Source: CAWGGS01 sp963822095 (GTDB lineage: Bacteria > Desulfobacterota > Desulfobulbia > Desulfobulbales > Desulfocapsaceae). Taken from it: a DNA stretch of 64,000 nucleotides. The notes under the pieces were generated by a model. It was given only the letters and a program-made list of their open reading frames with translations, ran no database searches and was not told the DNA's origin. The DNA is taken from the NCBI GenBank assembly GCA_963822095.1, contig CAWGGS010000011.1:1-64000 (forward strand), read 5' to 3'. A program made the position numbers and the translations under genes. Shown here in pieces: positions 1 to 7,965 of this stretch. The stretch's first letter is position 1; every line of letters begins with the position of its first letter.

Positions 1-1
1 C

Positions 2-433
2 TACCCCCTGGAATGGCATGAACCCTATAAAAATCGACGAATTACCTGCGGCAGTCAACTCTACGGTGCCTTGCAGATCGGAAGAAAGGATAAAAAAAGA
101 CGGATTGAGCAGTGGATTGCCAATTACAGGGCCTTCGACGCTCCCGTCATTCTCTTTTTTTTCCTCGATCAGGCCATGCAGATAGGCTCATTCCTCGACT
201 ATGGGATGTTCATCCAGTCGATTATGCTGGCAGCCGTTGAAGAAGGACTTGCCACCTGTCCACAGGCCGCCCTCGGTCAGTACCCCGATCTGGTCAAAAA
301 ATCCTTGGGATACAGTCAGGATTCCACCCTTGTTTGCGGAATGGCTCTTGGTTATGAGGACAAAACTGCCCCAATCAACTCCTATCGTACGTCCAGAGAA
401 GAGGTGGAAACCTTTACCCGATTTTTTGAATAA
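2..433 (+). CDS. Nitroreductase family protein, 5' end cut by window
   Basis: The frame is open from base 2 to the TAA at 431-433, so only the C-terminal 143 residues are present and the true start lies outside the window. Features typical of FMN-dependent nitroreductases (NfsB/NfnB fold) are visible: an RRxTCGSQLYG-like stretch near the cut end, then FLDYGMFIQSIMLAA, the ATCPQAAL motif, and VCGMALGYED followed by INxxRTxREEVE near the C-terminus. These segments form the FMN pocket and the dimer interface in the family. The enzyme would reduce nitro, quinone or related substrates with NAD(P)H; the actual substrate cannot be read. No ferredoxin domain is seen in the visible part, unlike the relative at 4697-5521. 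The call is firm at family level. Confidence 0.88.
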   Translation, partial: YPLEWHEPYKNRRITCGSQLYGALQIGRKDKKRRIEQWIANYRAFDAPVILFFFLDQAMQIGSFLDYGMFIQSIMLAAVEEGLATCPQAALGQYPDLVKKSLGYSQDSTLVCGMALGYEDKTAPINSYRTSREEVETFTRFFE

Positions 434-532
434 GGGACTTTCCTGTTTGTAAAAACTTTGTACAATATGAGGGATTGCCCCTTAAAACAACAGACTCTCA
501 TTCCGCCCCCTTACCACTACCAGGAGAGACAA

Positions 533-1018
533 ATGTTCACCTTCACCGATATAGTAAATATTGCCATACAGATAGAAAAAAACGGGGAACAAACCTATCG
601 TAGCGCGGGCATTGCCGCCCGCAATCCGGAAACCGCCACACGCCTGATCTGGATGGCCGACCAGGAAAATCAGCATGCCCAATGGCTCAAATCGATCAGC
701 TCGACCGTAACAATGACCGATGAACAAAAGGAGATGGCAGAGGTGGGCAAAACCCTTCTCCAGGAAATGATCAAAGGAAATGAATTTCTCCTGAGCCGAA
801 ACGAGCTTGAGCGTTCTGAGTCGGTCGACGAGATCTTGGCTAAATCAAAAAGCTTTGAACAGGACACCATACTCTTTTACCAATTTCTTCTGGATCTCCT
901 CGAAGACCAAGAGTCGGTGATGCAAATGAGGCGAATCATCGACGAGGAAAAAAATCATATCCACAAATTGGAAGACCTGGAAAAAGCATCAGCCCGAGAG
1001 CAAATCCACACCCGCTAA
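533..1018 (+). CDS. Ferritin-like (rubrerythrin-type) diiron protein
   Basis: A 161-residue all-helical protein with the two-fold ExxH pattern of a four-helix diiron bundle: E19 in helix 1, E45 and H48 (DQENQH) in helix 2, E109 in helix 3, and E139 with H142 (EEKNH) in helix 4. That is the full ligand set of erythrin/ferritin-like domains. No rubredoxin CxxC domain follows, so it is not a classical rubrerythrin. The start at 533 is preferred over an upstream in-frame ATG at 458 because AGGAGAG sits just before it (522-528) and homology starts there. The likely role is oxidative-stress defence or iron handling in an anaerobe. It follows the nitroreductase by 100 bases and may be co-transcribed with it. 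Confidence 0.85.
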   Translation: MFTFTDIVNIAIQIEKNGEQTYRSAGIAARNPETATRLIWMADQENQHAQWLKSISSTVTMTDEQKEMAEVGKTLLQEMIKGNEFLLSRNELERSESVDEILAKSKSFEQDTILFYQFLLDLLEDQESVMQMRRIIDEEKNHIHKLEDLEKASAREQIHTR

Positions 1019-1054
1019 CCGACGGGGCAGGTTTTTTGCTCAGATTTTCCGGTT

Positions 1055-1720
1055 TTAGAAGTGGTAAGCCAAACCAAAGGCTACCACCGGATAATACCGG
1101 TATGAGTCCATTTCATCTTCGATATCGGCCCTTTCCTTTTCCATGTCCGCGGAAAAGGTTGAATTAGAGGCCAAGGCTCCGGACGCAGTCAGGCTGCTGA
1201 CTGAAGGAGAACCCTGAAACATGACACCCAGATCAATGCTTATACTCCAGTCTCCGCTCGCAGTGCCTCCTCCACTCCATCCTATTCCCCCATACGGAGC
1301 GATTTTGTTGAAATCAACGCTGCCTGTGATGGTTCCAGCACCAGCGGCAGGGTAGGTATGGTCTCCAATGGTAACATTTCCCCGTGGTGTTCCCGTGATA
1401 TCCACTGTATTGCCGTTATATATTACTCCACCTGAGAGACGGAATATTCCGGAAAATGGATAAAAATCGGCCAACAACGCAACGCTGCTCCATGAAAATT
1501 CCGCCTTGTACCGAACATCATCCACGGTGAAATTTGTATTTATGGGAAGATAGTTGACACCCAACCTCAGGCCCAGATTGGCCCCAAGTCTCTTTTCCAC
1601 CTCGACCCCGGCTCCCAGAGTGGAAGCCTTCAATCCCACCCCAAGATCTTTTGCTTGAGTCATATGGGATGAAGCGGCCATTATCAAAATCGCACCCGCC
1701 GTCGCAAGTTTTTTCTTCAT
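1055..1720 (-). CDS. Outer-membrane beta-barrel protein with signal peptide
   Basis: A 221-residue protein starting MKKKLATAGAILIMAASS, a Sec signal peptide ending near TQA-K. The mature part alternates short amphipathic strands rich in G, aromatic and polar residues, and it ends in aromatic Phe (AYHF), the usual BamA signal of outer-membrane barrels. The start at 1720 is chosen because AAAGGAG lies about 8 bases upstream on the minus strand; an upstream in-frame start at 1741 lacks this. The segment around residues 180-205 (DMEKERADIEDEMDSY) is charged and probably a periplasmic turn. The size suggests an 8-stranded barrel, but no named family is certain. It is convergent with the ferritin-like gene. 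Confidence 0.7.
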   Translation of the reverse strand: MKKKLATAGAILIMAASSHMTQAKDLGVGLKASTLGAGVEVEKRLGANLGLRLGVNYLPINTNFTVDDVRYKAEFSWSSVALLADFYPFSGIFRLSGGVIYNGNTVDITGTPRGNVTIGDHTYPAAGAGTITGSVDFNKIAPYGGIGWSGGGTASGDWSISIDLGVMFQGSPSVSSLTASGALASNSTFSADMEKERADIEDEMDSYRYYPVVAFGLAYHF

Positions 1721-2310
1721 TGAAAATGCTCCTTTTGCCAAGAAGAAGATGAAATCGCACCTTTCGCTTTCCTTTTCCGTAAAAATCCTAAGTATCGAAT
1801 CAAACTGAATTTTGGCAAACCTAGCAGATCCAAACTGCCTTTACAACCCTTTTCCTCATCCAGGATAAGGCAAAGCTAAAAAATATTGTTTTGCCTACCC
1901 CTATCCTTCATTCCTCCTAAGGAAATGGGACAATTGCATTCTTGCGATAAATACCGTAAGCTCCTCCCTTGACTGCTACAATCAGCCTCCCAACCGGATG
2001 ACAGCAGGCATCGGCAGACATTTCCGGCACAGAATTTTTTCGCTTCATCCGGTTCAGGCGCACTAATCTATAAATAACGGGGGAGGCGGAGAGCGTCGCT
2101 GGAGGACGCCTCGCGGAGGCCCGCCGGGGGGTAATTTTTTCTTGGTGCAACATATCCTGGAAGGTCATAACTGACGAAAATTCACAGGAACAAAATGGAG
2201 AGTTTCCACGATGCCGCATCCTTTCTGACCTGACCCAATAGTTTCGAAACAAACATACGCCTGCCCTGAGACATCGGGCGGTAAGAATACTTCCACCAAA
2301 GGAACCGAAA
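1721..2310. other. Intergenic region without a convincing gene
   Basis: About 590 bases. The only open frame (1917-2252, minus) has no ribosome site, no recognisable family and runs through a repeat. The notable content is a truncated copy of the dispersed inverted-repeat element at 2043-2135. The divergent promoters of the outer-membrane gene and the acyl-CoA synthetase relative must lie here but could not be placed with confidence. Confidence 0.5.
2043..2135 (+). repeat. Truncated copy (D) of dispersed element family 1
   Basis: Starts with TTCATCCGGTTCAGGCG, like the ends of the fuller copies at 23151 and 24988, then TCTATAA, AACGGG, and the hairpin GCCTC-GCG-GAGGC (about 2110-2122). That hairpin is the same one found (in reverse) at 25156-25168. 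Similarity stops abruptly after GCCCGCCGGGG, so the internal palindromes and the right end are missing. It lies in the divergent intergenic region. Confidence 0.6.
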
Positions 2311-3825
2311 ATGGGACTTTACGACTTTACCTACTACAGCATCATCTGCCGAAACGCTGGCCTTTACGGCGTAAAAACAGCATGGTACGAAGTTTCAACC
2401 GCCAGGTCTTTCTCCTTTAACGAGATAAAAGACATGACGGACAGACTGGCTGCCGGACTCAGAGCAAAAGGGCTCAAAAAAGGTGAGAGAATAGGCGTCG
2501 TCGGTAAAAACAGCCTGGAATACTTTCTCCTCTATGGGGCCGCAGCAGCCTTGGGTGCGATTATGCTGCCCATAAACTGGAGGTTGTCAGCAGGAGAAAT
2601 CTGTTTTAACCTCAATGACGGTGAGGCCAAGTTCGTTTTTTATGATGACGAGTTTGCCAAAACAATCGAAAAAATACGCCCCGACCTTCCCAGCGTCCAG
2701 GCCACTTATGCCTTTTCCGACACCCAGAACTCGACAGGCATATTTTCCAATCTTCTTGTACCGGCAGATGATTTCCCTGCCGAAAACGTCTCAATGGATG
2801 ACGGATTCGTCATCATCTATACTGCCGCCGTGGCCGGTCGTCCCAGAGGCGCACTGCTCACCCATGCCAATATCACCTTCTCCAGTCTGGAGTTTATTCG
2901 GGCCATGGCCCTTAATAAAACCGATGTGAACCTTAACATCCTTCCTCTCTTTCATGTGGGAGGACTCTTTATCACCATCAGCTGTTTTCATGCCGGTGCA
3001 CTATGCCTCAACATGGAAAAATTTGAGGCCGATACGGCAACCCGGCTGATTGCTAACAAACAGGCCTCTGTCCTCTTTGATTTTGCTCCAATCCTCGGCG
3101 CACTCCTTGAGCAGGGAGAAAAGACCGGGACCGATCTTTCCTCTCTGAAAAAGGTAGTCGGTCTCGATTCCACCGATACCATAACAGCATATCAGGAGAT
3201 GACCGGAGGCACCTTTTTCAGCTTTTTCGGACAGACTGAGACCTCCTGCCTTGCCACCATCTCCCCCTATAACGAGAGGCCCGGCTCTGCCGGAAGGGCC
3301 GTCTTGTCAGCCGAGGTCGTTCTGCTCGACGATGCCGATCAACCTGTAAACCAAGGGGAAACAGGCGAAATCGCCATGAAAGGACCGATGGTCTTTAAGA
3401 AATATATCAACCTCTCCGAGGACACAGCCCGTACCTTCCGCGGCAACTGGCACCATACCGGAGATCTCGGACGTTTCGACCAGGACGGCTATCTGTTTTA
3501 TATGGGAAGGAAAGCAGAAAAAGAGTTGATAAAACCAGGCGGGGAAAATGTCTATCCGGCAGAGGTGGAAAACGCTATCCTCCAGCATCCCGCAATTGCC
3601 CAGACCGTGGTTTTCGGGGTCACGGATCCAAAATGGAAGGAAGGTATAAAGGCCCTCTGCCGGTTAAAAGAAGGTTGTGAGGTCAGTGAAAAGGAATTAA
3701 TCGAATTTGTCGGCGAAAAAATCGCCCGTTACAAAAAACCCCAATATGTTCAATTTGTAAGCGAGATGCCACTTCTGGCAAATGGCACTCCGGACCGGGC
3801 ACAGGTAAAGAAGCTCTACTCATAA
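2311..3825 (+). CDS. AMP-binding acyl-CoA synthetase-like protein with altered catalytic motifs
   Basis: A 504-residue member of the ANL superfamily (acyl-CoA synthetases). The large N-terminal domain, the GQTETS-like A5 motif, the HTGDLG (A7) motif and the GGENVYPAEVE (A8) hinge region are all present, as in class I fatty-acyl or aryl-CoA ligases. Two key places differ. The phosphate-binding loop, normally YTSGTTGxPKG, reads YTAAVAGRPRG at residues 170-180. The C-terminal A10 lysine motif, normally (S/N)GKhxR, reads ANGTPDRAQVKK, with Thr where the adenylation lysine is expected. It may therefore favour the thioesterification step, use another substrate, or have drifted. AAAGGAA precedes the ATG. 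No obvious operon partner; the next gene is 146 bases downstream. Confidence 0.82.
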   Translation: MGLYDFTYYSIICRNAGLYGVKTAWYEVSTARSFSFNEIKDMTDRLAAGLRAKGLKKGERIGVVGKNSLEYFLLYGAAAALGAIMLPINWRLSAGEICFNLNDGEAKFVFYDDEFAKTIEKIRPDLPSVQATYAFSDTQNSTGIFSNLLVPADDFPAENVSMDDGFVIIYTAAVAGRPRGALLTHANITFSSLEFIRAMALNKTDVNLNILPLFHVGGLFITISCFHAGALCLNMEKFEADTATRLIANKQASVLFDFAPILGALLEQGEKTGTDLSSLKKVVGLDSTDTITAYQEMTGGTFFSFFGQTETSCLATISPYNERPGSAGRAVLSAEVVLLDDADQPVNQGETGEIAMKGPMVFKKYINLSEDTARTFRGNWHHTGDLGRFDQDGYLFYMGRKAEKELIKPGGENVYPAEVENAILQHPAIAQTVVFGVTDPKWKEGIKALCRLKEGCEVSEKELIEFVGEKIARYKKPQYVQFVSEMPLLANGTPDRAQVKKLYS

Positions 3826-3971
3826 CCGAGATTGGCTCCATCTCTTTTGTTACAGATCATGGGTGGCGATATACTACAACTTCGTGACCTGTGCCCTGGA
3901 GTCGGCAATCACAGCCCACGAAAAATATTGACAATCCGGGATGCGGCACATCTCTAAAAAGAGGTTTAAAG

Positions 3972-4595
3972 ATGAAAATACTCGTTGTCTTAGGACACCC
4001 AGACCCCAACAGTTTCAATCATGCCATCGCTTCGATTGTATGTGATTCTCTTCGAGATAATGGGCACAAGGTCATCTTTCATGACCTGTACAGGGAAAAT
4101 TTCGATCCCATTCTGACTAAGGAGGAGATCCCGACCGACGGTCCCATCCCGGAGGTAATCGGCAAGCACTGCGCCGAACTGCAGTCGGCTGACGGTATCA
4201 TTATCATCCACCCCAACTGGTGGGGTCAGCCCCCGGCTGTCCTGAAAGGCTGGATAGACCGGGTGATCCGGCCTGGAGTCGCCTACCATTTTGAAGAGGG
4301 CGACTCCGGTGAAGGTGTCCCAATCGGCCTATTGAAGGCCAGGACCGCAGTTGTGTTTAATACCTCCAACACTCCGGACGAGCGAGAACAAAAAAATTTC
4401 GGCGATCCGTTGGAGACAATCTGGAAACGGTGCATCTTCGATCTTTGCGGTGTCCACACCTTCTGCCGCAAGACCTTCAACGTGATGGTCACCAGCTCCC
4501 TTACCCAGCGAAGACATTGGCTTAACGAGGTGCGTGATATGGTCGTCGATCTTTTTTGCCAATTCGACACAATGGGTGCCACCACCTTGGACTAA
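3972..4595 (+). CDS. NAD(P)H:quinone oxidoreductase, flavodoxin-like fold
   Basis: A 207-residue protein starting MKILVVLGHPDPNSFNHAI, the FMN/FAD-binding loop of the KefF/MdaB/NQO1 type. The middle motif PNWWGQPPAVLKGWIDRV followed by GVAYHF is the second signature of this family and lines the flavin and active site. A start at 3891 is possible in frame but adds 27 unconserved residues; AGAGGT (3959-3964) supports 3972. The protein should reduce quinones or similar electrophiles by two electrons in the cytosol. It is convergent with the ferredoxin-nitroreductase at 4697, with a hairpin between them. Confidence 0.88.
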   Translation: MKILVVLGHPDPNSFNHAIASIVCDSLRDNGHKVIFHDLYRENFDPILTKEEIPTDGPIPEVIGKHCAELQSADGIIIIHPNWWGQPPAVLKGWIDRVIRPGVAYHFEEGDSGEGVPIGLLKARTAVVFNTSNTPDEREQKNFGDPLETIWKRCIFDLCGVHTFCRKTFNVMVTSSLTQRRHWLNEVRDMVVDLFCQFDTMGATTLD

Positions 4596-4632
4596 AGTCC
4601 TTTTCAAGCCCGATTGCCGTTTTTTACCAAAA

Positions 4633-4677
4633 GAGAGGACCGGGGGGTTCCCTCAAAAAAGGATGCCCGGCCCTCTC
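4633..4677. terminator. Hairpin between convergent genes
   Basis: GAGAGG-a-CCGGG pairs with CCCGG-c-CCTCTC across a loop of about 21 bases containing AAAAAA. It lies between the stops of two convergent genes, so it may end transcription from both sides. No clean U-tract follows on either strand, so the mechanism is uncertain. Confidence 0.5.
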
Positions 4678-4696
4678 ATGGGGAATTTCCCGCCTG

Positions 4697-5521
4697 CTAC
4701 AACCGCCAGGTGATCTCCGGGTTCCGACGGGAAGGCAGTCTCTTATAGATAAAAGACGGATAACCGACCATCATCGAGCCGAAACACTGATTGCCCTCCG
4801 GGAGACCAAGAGCTCCTATCATCGGGGGAAAGGTTGAGGCCGCCGCATTAAAATAACCGGCCCAGCAGGTTCCCAGTTTCCTTCCGACTGCGGCTAGCTC
4901 CAGATACGACATCGCGATGGTGCAGGTTGCCGGAGCCATCCGATCGTCCTTTTGGGCATGAGCGACGATTACTGCAGGGGCGTTGCGCAGAATCACATCC
5001 TCTCCATCCTGCCAGCGTTGAACAGTCCTCTCCAGATGCAGCAAGGCGGCCATTTCCGGCACATTGGCAATCACCCAGCCCATCCACTCGACCACTATGC
5101 CGGAAAGTCTCCGTAATTCCTCTCTATTACCCAAAACAAGCCATTTGGTTCCCTGGCTATTGTGGCCCGATGGTGCATAACGGGCTATCTCGATAAGCCG
5201 TTGCAACTCATCACGGGCAACCGCCTTATCCTTGTAGACCCGAACCGAACGCCTGCTTCGCAGAAACTGTTCACAGGCGGCAGGCGATATCTTCAGCCCG
5301 TCGTCCAGGGGAGTACAATCTTCCACGGACATTGTACTATGATTCAGACTCTTGGTTGGGCATACAGCCACACAATGACCGCAGTGAATACAAATTTCCT
5401 CTGCGTCGCTCACTGCATTCGGCAAGGAGCCTTTCTCAAACTCGATGATTCCGACGGGACAGACCTTGGCACAGATTCCGTCCCGGGCACATGTCTGGTC
5501 GTTGATGGTGAAAAGGTTCAT
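4697..5521 (-). CDS. Ferredoxin-nitroreductase fusion protein
   Basis: A 274-residue protein with an N-terminal 2x[4Fe-4S] ferredoxin domain (about residues 1-60) and a C-terminal FMN nitroreductase domain (about 75-274). The second cluster motif is complete (C44-x2-C47-x2-C50-x3-C54). In the first motif the second Cys is replaced by Asp: C11-A-R-D14-G-I-C17-x3-C21, the arrangement known from Pyrococcus furiosus ferredoxin, where Asp is a cluster ligand. The nitroreductase part has RRSVRVYKDK, APSGHNSQGTKW and LGTCWAGYF, all typical. Such fusions let ferredoxin-level electrons reach the flavin. It stands alone, downstream of the fusion deacetylase gene on the same strand. Confidence 0.88.
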   Translation of the reverse strand: MNLFTINDQTCARDGICAKVCPVGIIEFEKGSLPNAVSDAEEICIHCGHCVAVCPTKSLNHSTMSVEDCTPLDDGLKISPAACEQFLRSRRSVRVYKDKAVARDELQRLIEIARYAPSGHNSQGTKWLVLGNREELRRLSGIVVEWMGWVIANVPEMAALLHLERTVQRWQDGEDVILRNAPAVIVAHAQKDDRMAPATCTIAMSYLELAAVGRKLGTCWAGYFNAAASTFPPMIGALGLPEGNQCFGSMMVGYPSFIYKRLPSRRNPEITWRL

Positions 5522-5674
5522 GGGATCTCTCGCGTTTTGGTTGTTTTAGGGTATTTTGTAATACGACTTCGGAAAGGCAGTATTACGCCCATCCGCATCC
5601 TTCCGATTCCGATCTTATCATAACCGGTTCGATACTCTTCTACCAGCTATACAAAATGGATGTAAAAGAATCGA

Positions 5675-7465
5675 TCACTCCTTAGCTCGCTGTTCATGGA
5701 TTGGGATGGCCTGCAAGGAATGTCTGTTCCCGTTTCCTGATAAGAGTCCAAAGAAAAAATGCCTGGCATTACTACCTATTGACCGGTTGTTGTACCCTCC
5801 TTCCTGAATAATAACGGAGGGTTTTTGCAGGCTTCCTATCTCTCGACCGATTTCTGAAAAATCACGTCCTTTAAGATTCCAAGTGCCGGTGGGATCGCCA
5901 TTGGCGGTGTCCAGACCGAGACAAACTACAAGGTATTTGGGCCCAAATCCTCGAATCCGGGCAATGGCTGAACCGAGAGTCCGTAGATAATCTGAAACCT
6001 CTATGACCTCGGGCAAAGGATAGTTCACATTATAGCCTTTGCCTTCTCCCTCCCCCTTCTCCCCTGAAAATCCGCTGAAATACGGGTAGGCAAAACTCGG
6101 ATGACCATGGATTGAGATCGTCAGGACGTCTTTCCGACTATAGAAGATGTCCTGCTGACCGTTGCCGTGGTGATAATCAATATCTAAGATCGCCACCTTA
6201 CCGAACTGACTGAGAAAATTAGCTGAAATCGCCGCACTGTTGAAATAGCAGAAGCCACCAAAAAAGCCACGTTCGGCATGATGCCCGGGTGGCCGAACCA
6301 GGGCATAGGCCAAATGTCTTCCCGACAGGACCTCTCGTACGGCAGTCAGCGCGCAGTCGACGGCCCGGTGGGCTGCAACATAGGCATGGCTATTGAGCGG
6401 TGTGAAAGTATCGATGCAATAATAGCCGGCACGGACGGGTAATTCTTTGGGGGGCTTGGCCCGATTCCGGATGGGGAATACATACGGGTAAAGCGGGGTG
6501 TCCGGCCCGATTTTTTTGCAAACCCGCTTGAAATATCGCACATAGGCCGGATCATGGACGGCCATGATCCAGAAATCACCGAAGGTCGCAGGGGCCACTA
6601 AATCGAACATTCCTGTGGGGGCCAGGGACTTATAGATCGAGCGGATACGAACAGGCGACTCGACATAGCCACGGGATTTGACATGATGAATCTGATGTTG
6701 ATCGGTTACCACCAGGGCTATTTTGGCAAGACTTACCGCAACAGCTGCATTTCTCTCTTCCACCATCTGTGAATGGGCATACTGGGGTGACCTGAGACGT
6801 ATCGGATCGTCACCCACTGAATCCACAACCATCTTGACATAATCGGGCCGGCAAATATCCTTATATTTTCGCTCAAGGATACAGGCTATGACCTTTTTCA
6901 GGTAATTTCTGTGTAAAGCGTTCGCCTGTGCCAGGTCATCGAATACCAAAAAAGGCGGATTGTCGCCTTCGGGAGTTACAGGAGTTTCATAGGCCGTGTT
7001 GATAATGGGCCGGGCACCGTAGGACTCATAAAACCGCAATCTCGCCCTGTTTTCTTTTAAGATCTTCGGGTCACGGCACAGATTCGGGTTATCAGGTAAA
7101 CATTCAAAAAATATACCTGAGACACCGAGTGATAGCGCCTCGCTCCGCACCCGAGCATAGAGAGCCCCGCCCACACCGCGCCCCACGAGTTTTCTGTCAC
7201 TGACGAGATAGTCGAGATAGCAGAAATTCAGATCTACGTCATGGTCAAGAAAGGCCAGGCCACGGACTCTGGCCCGATTGTCTTCAGCCACAAAGACAAT
7301 TGAGCGAACACCATATTTCAAAGGTGAGCGCAGCAGATCCGGTATCCGATCGATCTTATGACGATCAAGCAGCTCGAACTGTGATTTGAGAATTGCGGAG
7401 ACCTGTTCCAGCGCATACCGGTCGGCCGGAACGATATCATCAAAAATTCGTCGAATACGGAACAT
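5675..7465 (-). CDS. GNAT acetyltransferase-histone deacetylase family fusion
   Basis: A 596-residue protein joining two opposed activities. Residues about 1-175 look like a GNAT domain: YLDYLVSD strand, acetyl-CoA loop VGRGVGGALYARV (94-106) and the NRARLRFYESYGARP motif near 139-153. Residues about 250-580 are an arginase-like histone deacetylase/acetylpolyamine amidohydrolase domain with the complete active site: RPPGHH (H395, H396), DIDYHHGNG (zinc ligands D430, H432), GLDT (zinc ligand D519) and QEGGY (catalytic Y558). Substrates could be acetyl-lysine or acetyl-polyamines. The start is ATG 7465; an in-frame GTG at 7492 adds nine residues and neither has a strong ribosome site. No neighbour gives further function. 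Both domain calls are firm; the coupling of functions is inferred. Confidence 0.85.
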   Translation of the reverse strand: MFRIRRIFDDIVPADRYALEQVSAILKSQFELLDRHKIDRIPDLLRSPLKYGVRSIVFVAEDNRARVRGLAFLDHDVDLNFCYLDYLVSDRKLVGRGVGGALYARVRSEALSLGVSGIFFECLPDNPNLCRDPKILKENRARLRFYESYGARPIINTAYETPVTPEGDNPPFLVFDDLAQANALHRNYLKKVIACILERKYKDICRPDYVKMVVDSVGDDPIRLRSPQYAHSQMVEERNAAVAVSLAKIALVVTDQHQIHHVKSRGYVESPVRIRSIYKSLAPTGMFDLVAPATFGDFWIMAVHDPAYVRYFKRVCKKIGPDTPLYPYVFPIRNRAKPPKELPVRAGYYCIDTFTPLNSHAYVAAHRAVDCALTAVREVLSGRHLAYALVRPPGHHAERGFFGGFCYFNSAAISANFLSQFGKVAILDIDYHHGNGQQDIFYSRKDVLTISIHGHPSFAYPYFSGFSGEKGEGEGKGYNVNYPLPEVIEVSDYLRTLGSAIARIRGFGPKYLVVCLGLDTANGDPTGTWNLKGRDFSEIGREIGSLQKPSVIIQEGGYNNRSIGSNARHFFFGLLSGNGNRHSLQAIPIHEQRAKE

Positions 7466-7803
7466 AGGCAAATTTCCCAAAAGCCCAACCACTGTATGGG
7501 CAACGCCAATAAATCAGCGAATTAGACGGCTAAACCGTCGACGGAGTGACTTTTAACAACACAGGGAATTATGGCCACCCCCAAGGCATCAGGGATTGTA
7601 AACGTATATCGGATACGCTTTGACTTATCCCTGGGAAAAAATAGCCCGGGGTTATGAAAATAACCCGTCCTCTTTCTTCCAGTATATTAGCATAGCTCCT
7701 CACCCAATATATACCAAAAACAATAGGAGCAAGAATACCTGACAAATTATTACTGCCTTCTTAAATTTAAAATCCCTAAAGGAGCCCGTTTATTAAAATG
7801 GGG
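7466..7803. other. Intergenic region without a gene
   Basis: AT-rich sequence between the deacetylase fusion and the fadL terminators. No open frame with a ribosome site and no repeat family was recognised. It presumably carries the promoter of the minus-strand fusion gene. Confidence 0.4.
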
Positions 7804-7852
7804 AAAAACAAAAAAGTCGTCTCCCCTTTTAAAAAGAATAAGGGGAGACGAC
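7804..7852 (-). terminator. Rho-independent terminator downstream of the FadL-type gene
   Basis: A perfect 13-bp stem, GTCGTCTCCCCTT (7816-7828) with AAGGGGAGACGAC (7840-7852), is followed on the minus strand by a T-rich run complementary to 7804-7815. This is a classic intrinsic terminator for minus-strand transcripts. Confidence 0.85.
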
Positions 7853-7920
7853 CAGGGAGGTGCTTGAATGATGTGGAAATGATACCCTTTGCAGGAGAAC
7901 CATTTTTCAAAGAACAACAA

Positions 7921-7952
7921 CTGATAGGGGACTAAAAAGAGTCCCCTGTCAG
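7921..7952 (-). terminator. First hairpin directly after the FadL-type gene
   Basis: CTGATAGGGGACT (7921-7933) pairs with AGTCCCCTGTCAG (7940-7952), 12 of 13 Watson-Crick pairs plus one G-T, with an AAAAAG loop, 13 bases past the stop codon. The downstream minus-strand sequence is only moderately T-rich, so this may be a pause or mRNA-end hairpin working with the stronger terminator about 70 bases further on. Confidence 0.65.
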
Positions 7953-7965
7953 TAAAGCCTCTGAC

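Noticed and set aside
1003..1035. Possible terminator after the ferritin-like gene
   Set aside because: A T-run is present but the stem is only about four pairs, too weak to call.
1917..2252. 111-residue minus-strand open frame
   Set aside because: No ribosome site or known relatives; it reads through the truncated family 1 repeat.
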